From contig NZ_CP129381.1 of assembly GCF_030435705.1 (NCBI RefSeq), positions 682,001-746,000 of the forward strand: a stretch of DNA of 64,000 nucleotides, in the 5' to 3' direction. The notes under the pieces were generated by a model. The model saw only the letters and a list, made by a program, of their open reading frames with translations. It was not told the DNA's origin and did no database searches. The position numbers were made by a program, and so were the translations under genes. Shown one piece after another: positions 57,477 through 64,000 of the stretch (position 1 is the stretch's first letter; each line of letters starts with the position of its first letter). Origin of the DNA: Rhizobium sp. SSA_523 (GTDB lineage Bacteria; Pseudomonadota; Alphaproteobacteria; Rhizobiales; Rhizobiaceae).

Positions 57477-58763
57477 TCACTGGCAGCGCGCTGCGATGTT
57501 GTTTTCCTTGGCGTAGGCAGCCGAGTCTTCCATGATCAGCGGCGTCAGCACCTCGTCATCCGGGGCGATGAAATCCGTCACCAGGTTCCATTTCTTCGAG
57601 CTCGCATCCCACTGCTGGATGAGAGCGGCGCCCGGCCCTCCGTGATCGGCGCACGAGGCCTTGAACGGCTGGCCGAATTTCGGCAGGCCCAGTTCGGCCA
57701 TGCGCGCCTCGGTGATTTCCAGCTGTTCGAAACCCTGCCGCAGATCGGCGGCGGTGATGGCGGATTTGCCGGTGATCGCCTGTGCCTTGCGAATGGCTTC
57801 GGAAATCACCAGCGCCGCATACATGCCGCGCGAGTAGAGTACCGAGCCGACCTGATCGCCGGCTCCGCTTGCCTTGCCGGCATCCAGCACATGGGTCTTG
57901 ATATCCTTGTAGACTGGATAATCCATGCCGGTGCCATGCATGGCGAGCGATTTGTAGCCATTGGCGCCCGAGCCGGCAGGCAGGACGTCGTTTTCCGAGC
58001 CCGACCACCAGACACCGATGAAATTCTCCATGGGATAGTTGATATTGGCGGCTTCCTGGATGGCCACCGCATTCATCACGCCCCAGCCCCACATCACGAC
58101 ATAATCCGGCTTTTCCCGACGGATCTGCAGCCACTGGCTCTTCTGCTCCTGACCCGGATGATCGACGGGAACCTGCACGAGGTTGAAGCCATGCTTTTTC
58201 GACAGCTCCGTCAGGGTCCGGATCGGCTCCTTGCCATAGGCGGAGTTGTGATAGACAAGCGCGATCTTCTTGCCTTTCAGATCACCCTTGTTCTGGTCGA
58301 GCAGGTGGCGGATGGCAACGCTTGCCGCGTCCCAATAATTCGACGGATAGTTGAAGATCCACTCGAAGACCTTGCCATTGGCAGCCGATGTGCGGCCGTA
58401 GCCCGGCGTATACATGGGTATGCCGTCGGCGGTTGCCTTCGGGATCAGCTGGTATGTGATGCCGGTCGAAAGCGGGTTGTAGACCAGAGCGCCGCCGCCC
58501 TTGGTCGCCTCATAGCATTCCACGCCTTTCTCGGTATTATAGGCGGTCTCGCATTCGCGGATCACCACCTTTTCACCACCAATGCCGCCATCGCGCTGGT
58601 TGAGCAGGGTAAAGTAGTCGTTGAAGCCATCCGCATAGGGGATTCCTCCCGGTGCATAGGGGCCGGTGCGATAGGACAGGTTCGGCACGATCAGATCGGC
58701 AGAGGCCGGCATGCCGGTCATCAGCATCGTGGCGGCCGCAAGGGCTGCAAGCATTGTCTTCAT
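57477..58763 (-). CDS. LivK-type substrate-binding protein (second system)
   Basis: 428-residue binding protein with signal peptide MKTMLAALAAATMLMTGMPASA and mature start DLIVPNLSYRTGPYAPGG, a pattern of the aromatic/fatty-acid-linked HAAT binders rather than of classical LivK. A CxxxY-rich segment (RECETAYNTEKGVECYEA) suggests a disulfide. It delivers an unidentified acid or amino acid to LivHM. AGGAAAT precedes the start. Confidence 0.88.
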   Translation of the reverse strand: MKTMLAALAAATMLMTGMPASADLIVPNLSYRTGPYAPGGIPYADGFNDYFTLLNQRDGGIGGEKVVIRECETAYNTEKGVECYEATKGGGALVYNPLSTGITYQLIPKATADGIPMYTPGYGRTSAANGKVFEWIFNYPSNYWDAASVAIRHLLDQNKGDLKGKKIALVYHNSAYGKEPIRTLTELSKKHGFNLVQVPVDHPGQEQKSQWLQIRREKPDYVVMWGWGVMNAVAIQEAANINYPMENFIGVWWSGSENDVLPAGSGANGYKSLAMHGTGMDYPVYKDIKTHVLDAGKASGAGDQVGSVLYSRGMYAALVISEAIRKAQAITGKSAITAADLRQGFEQLEITEARMAELGLPKFGQPFKASCADHGGPGAALIQQWDASSKKWNLVTDFIAPDDEVLTPLIMEDSAAYAKENNIAARCQ

Positions 58764-58846
58764 CTCATTTCCTCCCAGACAAAGATGAATTTCCATTTTC
58801 CGTCCGCGACCCGTCGGGCCGCGGCATTTCCTGCATTGCCCGCCGC

Positions 58847-59923
58847 TCAATGCGGGAAGGGCCAGAGACGAAGTTTCTCCTTCGCCGTGCGCCATAGCTG
58901 GTTCAGCCCGTGCGGTTCGACGATCAGGAAGATGATGATGAGGCCGCCGACGATCATCAGTTCGATATGCGCGGCGAGATCCGTCGCCCAGCCGAACTGG
59001 CCGACAAGGATATTCTTCAAGAGCACCGGCAGGAGAACCAGGAAGGCGGCGCCGGCGAAACTGCCGAAGATCGAGCCGAGACCGCCGATGATGATCATGA
59101 ACAGAACCAGGAAGCTCTTCTGGATGCCGAAGGCTTCGCCCACTTCGACGGCGCCGAGATAGACGGAGAAGAACAGCGCGCCGGCAATGCCGATGTAAAA
59201 GGATGACACGGCAAAGGCCGAGAGCTTGGCGGTCAGCGGATTGACGCCGATGATCTCCGCCGCGATGTCCATATCGCGGATCGCCATCCACCGCCGGCCG
59301 ACCGAGCCGCGCGTCAGGTTGCGCGCCAGCCAGGCAAGGGCAAAAAGGATGAGGAGGCAGAACAGATATTTGGCCCAGGCCGGCGTGCTGGCGCCGGTCA
59401 CCGCAACGCCCAGCATGGTGCGCTCCGGCGCGGTGATCTGGCCCGAGGCGGAGTAGTTGTAGAACCACGGAACCTTGTTGAACAACCAGACGAGAAAGAA
59501 CTGCGCAGCCAGTGTGGCGACGGCGAGGTAGAAGCCCTTGATGCGCAGGCTCGGCAGGCCGAACAGGACGCCGACCCCGGCCGTGACGAAGCCGGCGAGC
59601 AGGACATGGATGACGAAGGGCACGTCCGGCATAGCCGTCATCAGTTTATAGCAGGCATAGGCACCCACGGCCATGAAACCGCCGGTCCCCAGGCTGACCT
59701 GTCCGCAATAGCCGGTGAGGATGTTCAGGCCGATCGCCGCAATCGCATAGATCAGGAACGGGACGAAGACGGCATTGGCCCAGTAATCATTGATCAGGAA
59801 CGGCACGATGCCGAAGGCAATGGCCACCACGAGATAGTAGCGGATGCGATCGAACCGGATGGGGAAGGTCTGGCTGTCGGCCACATAGCTTGTCTTGAAG
59901 TCACCGGCTTCACGATACAGCAT
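58847..59923 (-). CDS. livM: Branched-chain-type ABC transporter permease LivM (second system)
   Basis: 358-residue permease starting MLYREAGDFKTSYVADSQTFP, with LNILTGYCGQVSLGTGGFMAVGAY, the family's LivM signature, and the cytoplasmic loop RRWMAIRDMDIAAEIIGVN. It pairs with LivH. A long upstream frame lies within livH and is rejected. Confidence 0.93.
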   Translation of the reverse strand: MLYREAGDFKTSYVADSQTFPIRFDRIRYYLVVAIAFGIVPFLINDYWANAVFVPFLIYAIAAIGLNILTGYCGQVSLGTGGFMAVGAYACYKLMTAMPDVPFVIHVLLAGFVTAGVGVLFGLPSLRIKGFYLAVATLAAQFFLVWLFNKVPWFYNYSASGQITAPERTMLGVAVTGASTPAWAKYLFCLLILFALAWLARNLTRGSVGRRWMAIRDMDIAAEIIGVNPLTAKLSAFAVSSFYIGIAGALFFSVYLGAVEVGEAFGIQKSFLVLFMIIIGGLGSIFGSFAGAAFLVLLPVLLKNILVGQFGWATDLAAHIELMIVGGLIIIFLIVEPHGLNQLWRTAKEKLRLWPFPH

Positions 59924-59927
59924 GATC

Positions 59928-60917
59928 TCACACCCTTTCGATGATGCGTTCGCCGAACAGACCCTGCGGCCGGAAGACGAGGAAGACGAGCGCCAGGACA
60001 TAGGCGAACCAGTTCTCGGTCGCGCCGCCCACCAGCGGACCGACGAAGAATTCGAAGAGCTTCTCGCCCATGCCGATGATGAGGCCGCCGACAATGGCGC
60101 CGGGAATGGAGGTGAAGCCGCCGAGCATCAGCACCGGCAGGGCCTTCAGGGCGATCAGCGAGAGCGAGAATTGCACGCCGGATTTCGAACCCCACATGAT
60201 TCCGGCGACCAGGGCCACGATGCCGGCGATCGACCAGACGAGCACCCAGATGAAGCGCAAGGATATGCCGACCGAAAGCGCTGCCTGGTGATCATCCGCG
60301 ACCGCCCGCAGCGCGCGCCCCTGTTTGGAATATTGCGAGAACAGCGTGAGGGCCAGAACCAGAAGCGCGGCGACGATCGCTGCCACGATATCGAGGCGGT
60401 CGATGAAAAAGCCGTAGCCGAACCACGCGCCGGTGACGCTTTCGATCGTATCGTCGATCCCCTTCGGCAGGCCGATATCGAGCGTCTTGATATCCGATCC
60501 CCACATCACGTCGCCCAGACCTTCAAGGAAATAGGCGAGCCCGATTGTCGCCATGAACAGGATGATCGGCTCCTGGTTGACGAGATGCTTGAGCACGTAG
60601 CGCTCAACCAGCACCGCCAGCAGCGTCATCACGGCCGCTGTGAGAAGAATGGCCACCAAAGCGGGCACCTTGAAGCCGAAATGGTGCAGGTTCGTGCCGA
60701 AGATGGCATTGATCAGATGCGCGAACGGCACTTGCCCTTCCATGATCCCGACGAGCGTCAGGGCGGCAAAAAGAGCGAGCACGCCCTGGGCATAGTTGAA
60801 GATGCCGCTGGCCTTGAAGATCAGCACGAAGCCCAAGGCGACAAGGGCATACATGACACCGGCCATCAGCCCGTTCAGCATCACTTCCAACGCGTAGTAG
60901 ACGGTATCGGGCATCAT
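59928..60917 (-). CDS. livH: Branched-chain-type ABC transporter permease LivH (second system)
   Basis: 329-residue permease with NGLMAGVMYALVALGFVLIFKASGIFNYAQG at the N-terminus and RPQGLFGERIIERV at the C-terminus. The loop SKQGRALRAVADDHQAALSVGI contacts the ATPases. Its stop is 4 bp before the livM start. Confidence 0.93.
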   Translation of the reverse strand: MMPDTVYYALEVMLNGLMAGVMYALVALGFVLIFKASGIFNYAQGVLALFAALTLVGIMEGQVPFAHLINAIFGTNLHHFGFKVPALVAILLTAAVMTLLAVLVERYVLKHLVNQEPIILFMATIGLAYFLEGLGDVMWGSDIKTLDIGLPKGIDDTIESVTGAWFGYGFFIDRLDIVAAIVAALLVLALTLFSQYSKQGRALRAVADDHQAALSVGISLRFIWVLVWSIAGIVALVAGIMWGSKSGVQFSLSLIALKALPVLMLGGFTSIPGAIVGGLIIGMGEKLFEFFVGPLVGGATENWFAYVLALVFLVFRPQGLFGERIIERV

Positions 60918-60944
60918 CCAAACCTTTCTGCGTCTGTGGGCGCC

Positions 60945-61808
60945 TCAGTCATGGGCCACCCCGAGATAGGCATCGATGACGGCCTGGTTGTTGCGGACCT
61001 CATCAGGCGTCCCGTCGCCGATCTTCTTGCCGTAATCCATCACCACCACCCGATCGGATAGATCCATGACGACGCCCATGTCGTGCTCGATGAGTGCGAT
61101 CGTCGTTCCGAACTCGTCGTTGACGTCCAGGATGAACCGGCACATGTCCTCCTTTTCCTCGACATTCATGCCGGCCATCGGCTCGTCGAGAAGAAGAAGC
61201 CTGGGTTCGGCGGCGAGCGCGCGGGCAAGCTCGACCCGCTTCTTGAGGCCGTAGGGCAATCGACCGACCGGGGTCTTGCGAATGGCCTGGATCTCCAGGA
61301 AATCGATGATCTTCTCCACCTTCTCCCGATGCTCGGTCTCCTCCCGCTGCGCCGCGCCCCACCAGAAGGCCTGATGCAGCAGCCCGGTTTTCATCAGGGT
61401 CAGCCGGCCTGTCATGATGTTGTCGAGGACGCTCATGCCGTCGAAGAGGGCGATGTTCTGGAAGGTGCGGGCAATGCCCTGGCGCGCCACCTGATAGGGA
61501 TTCATGGCCGGGCGCCGCTCGCCGCAAAAGAGAACCTCGCCCTCCTGCGGCGTATAGAAGCCGGAGATGACGTTCAGCATGGAGGATTTGCCGGCGCCAT
61601 TCGGCCCGATGATCGAGCGGATCTCGCCTTCACGGATGTCGAAGCTGATATCGGTGATCGCCTTCACGCCGCCGAAGCGAAGCGTGATATTGCGCAACGC
61701 CATCAGCACGTCGCCGATCGGCCGGCCGTCCGCCGTGACGGTCCCGCCGCCGAGAGGCTGGGCAAGCGTATCGGGCAAAGGCGAGGTCTGCGGGATCTGG
61801 GCGTTCAT
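60945..61808 (-). CDS. livG: Branched-chain-type ABC transporter ATP-binding protein LivG (second system)
   Basis: 287-residue LivG ATPase with an extra about 30-residue N-terminus before the first strand. Walker A GPNGAGKSS, the LPYGLKKRVELARALA signature variant and LLLDEPMAGMN are visible. Start overlaps the acyl-CoA synthetase stop by ATGA, so ligase and transporter are translationally coupled. Confidence 0.93.
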   Translation of the reverse strand: MNAQIPQTSPLPDTLAQPLGGGTVTADGRPIGDVLMALRNITLRFGGVKAITDISFDIREGEIRSIIGPNGAGKSSMLNVISGFYTPQEGEVLFCGERRPAMNPYQVARQGIARTFQNIALFDGMSVLDNIMTGRLTLMKTGLLHQAFWWGAAQREETEHREKVEKIIDFLEIQAIRKTPVGRLPYGLKKRVELARALAAEPRLLLLDEPMAGMNVEEKEDMCRFILDVNDEFGTTIALIEHDMGVVMDLSDRVVVMDYGKKIGDGTPDEVRNNQAVIDAYLGVAHD

Positions 61809-63772
61809 GCCGCCGCCCTCCGCTCAGGCAGCATGACGATCGCCGCATCCTCGATTTTGAGCACCGCCTTCAGAAGACCCTTTCGGCCATCCTCATAGGT
61901 AACGTCCGTCTGCGTGGCGATCGTGGTCGAGCCATCGTAGAGCGCCCGGATGAGATCGTCATATTTCTCGGCAATGATGTTGCGGCGGACCTTGCGGGTG
62001 CGGGTCAATTCGCCGTCATCGGCATCCAGCTCCTTGTGCAGGATGAGGAAGCGGTGGATCTGGCAGCCGGCCAGCATGCTGTCTGCGGCTATCGACCGGT
62101 TCACCTCCTCCACATGGCTGCGGATCATCGCGTAGACTTCGCGATGCCCGGCCAATTCCTGATAGCTGGAATAGGCGATATTGTTGCGCTCGGCCCAGTT
62201 GCCGACCGCCGTCAGGTCGATGTTGATGAAGGCGCAGCATCGGTCGCGATCGGCTCCGAACACCACCGCTTCGAGAATGTTCGGATAGAATTTCAGCTTG
62301 TTCTCGACATATTTGGGAGCAAAGAGATGGCCCCCGGCCATCCGCCCGACATCCTTGGCCCGATCGATGATGCGCAGGTGGCCGGTCTTCGGGTCGAAGA
62401 ACCCCGCATCGCCGGTCGCCACCCATCCCTCTGCATCCTTCGTCGAGGCCGTGCTGTCGGGATTCTTGAAATATTCCACGAACGTGCCGGGGCTGCGGTA
62501 GAAGACCTCGCCGGTCTCGCCGATCCGGACCTCCACACCCGGCGACGGCACGCCCACCGTATCGGAGCGCACTTCGCCATCCGGCTGCTGCGTGATGAAG
62601 ACGCTGGCTTCGGTCTGTCCGTAAAGCTGCTTCAGATTGATGCCGAGCGCCCGGTAGAAATCGAAGATATCCGGGCCGATGGCTTCACCGGCAGTATAGC
62701 CGACACGGATCCGGCTGTAGCCGAGCGTGTTCTTCAGCGGGCCGTAGATCAGAAGATCGCCCAGCCGGTAGTTCAGCCGGTCGAGGACCGAAACCGGCTG
62801 GCCGTCGAGCAGGGCCGGACCGACCTTGCGCGCATGGGCCATGAATTTGCGGAAGAGCCACTTCTTGAAGGGCGCCGCATCCTCCATGCGGATCATCACA
62901 TTCGTCAGCTGGCCTTCGAACACTCTCGGCGGCGCGAAGAAATAGGTAGGGCCGATCTCGCGCAGGTCCGTCATCATGGTGGCGGCGCTTTCGGGGCAGT
63001 TGACGCAAAAGCCGGCCCACATGGCCTGCCCCATGGAGAAGATGAAGTCTCCGACCCAGGCCATCGGAAGATAGGCGAGGATCTCCTCGTCAGGGCCGAG
63101 ATGATCGAAACTGCAGGTATTGCGCGCCGTCTCGATGATATTGCGGTTGGACAGGACGACGCCCTTGGGCTTGCCGGTCGTGCCGGACGTATAGAGCATC
63201 ACGCATGGATCATCATAGGTCAGGGCGGCAATGCGCCTGCCCAGCTCGGCTTCGAAACGATGATGCGCGGCGCGGCCCTCGGTGAGGACATCGGCGAGGG
63301 CATTCATCCGCGAATGATCGTATTTGCGCATGCCGCGCTTGTCGACATAGACGACCTGTTCGATGCACTGGACCCGTTCCTGCACCTCGATGACCTTGTC
63401 CACCTGCTCCTGATCACCGCAGATGACGAACCGCGCGGCGCAATGTTCGAGGACATATTCCGCCTCTTCCGCGACGGCATCCTGATAGAGCGGAACCGGG
63501 ACTGCGCCACACATCTGCGCCGCTATGATCGACCAGTAGAGCGAGGGGCGGTTGCGCCCGACGACCGCCACGAAATCCCCCTGTCTCAGTCCGAGCGCGA
63601 GCAGGCCCATGGCAAGGGCGCGTGTCTCCACATGCGCCTCTTCCCAGCTCCAGGCCTGCCAGATGCCGAATTCCTTTTCGCGATAGGCCACGCGCTTTGG
63701 AAGCATCCGCGCATTGCGGGCCATCAAGGCCGGAATGGACGCCAAGCCCGGTTCGGGCGCGTGATCGGTCAT
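61805..63772 (-). CDS. Long-chain acyl-CoA synthetase-like AMP-dependent ligase
   Basis: 655-residue adenylate-forming enzyme of the long-chain fatty-acid CoA ligase (FAA1/FadD15-like) type. The P-loop is LYTSGTTGKPKGV (about residues 193-205), then YGQTEAS, the GWVATGDAGFFD ATP-binding motif and RIIDRAKDV. It activates a carboxylic acid to acyl-CoA. First gene of the second Liv operon; with the PaaK-like ligase at the other end it suggests the importer brings in an organic acid that is activated on entry. Confidence 0.92.
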   Translation of the reverse strand: MTDHAPEPGLASIPALMARNARMLPKRVAYREKEFGIWQAWSWEEAHVETRALAMGLLALGLRQGDFVAVVGRNRPSLYWSIIAAQMCGAVPVPLYQDAVAEEAEYVLEHCAARFVICGDQEQVDKVIEVQERVQCIEQVVYVDKRGMRKYDHSRMNALADVLTEGRAAHHRFEAELGRRIAALTYDDPCVMLYTSGTTGKPKGVVLSNRNIIETARNTCSFDHLGPDEEILAYLPMAWVGDFIFSMGQAMWAGFCVNCPESAATMMTDLREIGPTYFFAPPRVFEGQLTNVMIRMEDAAPFKKWLFRKFMAHARKVGPALLDGQPVSVLDRLNYRLGDLLIYGPLKNTLGYSRIRVGYTAGEAIGPDIFDFYRALGINLKQLYGQTEASVFITQQPDGEVRSDTVGVPSPGVEVRIGETGEVFYRSPGTFVEYFKNPDSTASTKDAEGWVATGDAGFFDPKTGHLRIIDRAKDVGRMAGGHLFAPKYVENKLKFYPNILEAVVFGADRDRCCAFINIDLTAVGNWAERNNIAYSSYQELAGHREVYAMIRSHVEEVNRSIAADSMLAGCQIHRFLILHKELDADDGELTRTRKVRRNIIAEKYDDLIRALYDGSTTIATQTDVTYEDGRKGLLKAVLKIEDAAIVMLPERRAAA

Positions 63773-63966
63773 GAAACTCCTCCCCTTGTGCCCTTGTCCT
63801 GGGGCAGGAGCGTAGCCGGTCTGCTCGCCAGCCTTCGCTCATGACGGGGAGCTTCACGGCCAAGCGTTTCGCCAGTTTGTCCAAAACCTAACGAATTGTA
63901 ACAGCCGCCGATTGGCCCTTTCCCGCCGGGGTCGCCAGTGCTAGCCATGCGTCAGGGAGAACAGGG

Positions 63967-64000
63967 ATGCCGATTTCCGGGGAGGAACATAACGGCCTCA
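63967..64000 (+). CDS. Possible gene start running off the right edge
   Basis: ATG preceded by AGGGAG at normal distance, open to the window end with 11 codons (MPISGEEHNGL). It is divergent from the acyl-CoA synthetase gene, across a gap of about 190 bp with no other feature. Too short to identify. Confidence 0.3.
   Translation, partial: MPISGEEHNGL

Overview
The window looks like a chromosomal or large-replicon segment of a Rhizobiaceae alphaproteobacterium (Rhizobium/Agrobacterium/Allorhizobium type). The evidence is high GC, a RIME-like Rhizobium intergenic mosaic element at 27338-27533, a smo/mtl polyol operon, a liu-type leucine degradation cluster, and many ABC solute importers in tightly packed, ATGA-coupled operons. 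No rRNA, tRNA, CRISPR array, insertion sequence or phage gene was seen.

Layout. (1) 1-3683, minus: a branched-chain-type (Liv) ABC importer divergent from a LysR regulator (3859-4761) with a perfect 18-bp palindrome in the intergenic region. (2) 4774-7815, minus: DUF779 protein, aldehyde dehydrogenase and a Fis/GAF regulator lacking the AAA+ domain, with two copies of a TGTCGCA-N4-TGCGACA-type operator. (3) 7959-13337, minus: complete dipeptide-type ABC importer (dppA-B-C-D-F order). (4) 13829-14329: YjlB-like cupin. (5) 14461-24428: the accessory region of most interest. One strand encodes a TolC-like outer membrane protein, an LpxL/HtrB-like acyltransferase, an HlyD adaptor and a C39-peptidase ABC exporter. 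The other strand encodes a 45-residue double-glycine, Cys/Gly/Ser-rich precursor peptide, an acyl carrier protein, a beta-ketoacyl-ACP synthase and a class III aminotransferase. Together these look like a biosynthesis and secretion system for a modified, possibly fatty-acylated peptide. (6) 24888-34247, plus: SorC regulator, polyol ABC importer smoEFGK, mannitol 2-dehydrogenase, HAD phosphatase and FGGY kinase. (7) 34240-34629, minus: orphan receiver-domain protein. (8) 34938-42539, plus: LacI regulator with an 18-bp operator, polyamine-type (Pot-like) ABC importer, nucleoside hydrolase and adenine deaminase, all overlapping. (9) 42603-43512, minus: CbiM-like permease under a cobalamin riboswitch. 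(10) 43592-63772, minus: 3-hydroxyisobutyryl-CoA hydrolase, a full leucine pathway (isovaleryl-CoA dehydrogenase, methylcrotonyl-CoA carboxylase, methylglutaconyl-CoA hydratase, HMG-CoA lyase), a second acyl-CoA dehydrogenase, hydratase, short-chain dehydrogenase and thiolase, then a second Liv importer flanked by two acyl-CoA ligases.

How the genes work together. Most of the window is catabolic: import of amino acids, peptides, polyols and nucleoside-like compounds, each paired with its degradative enzymes and a local regulator. The region from about 14.4 to 24.4 kb is different. It combines protease-coupled export, acyl-carrier chemistry and a tiny precursor gene, with an AT-rich intergenic region between the two divergent arms. 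The proposed acyl modification is inference; the export arm and the leader-type precursor are read directly from the sequence.
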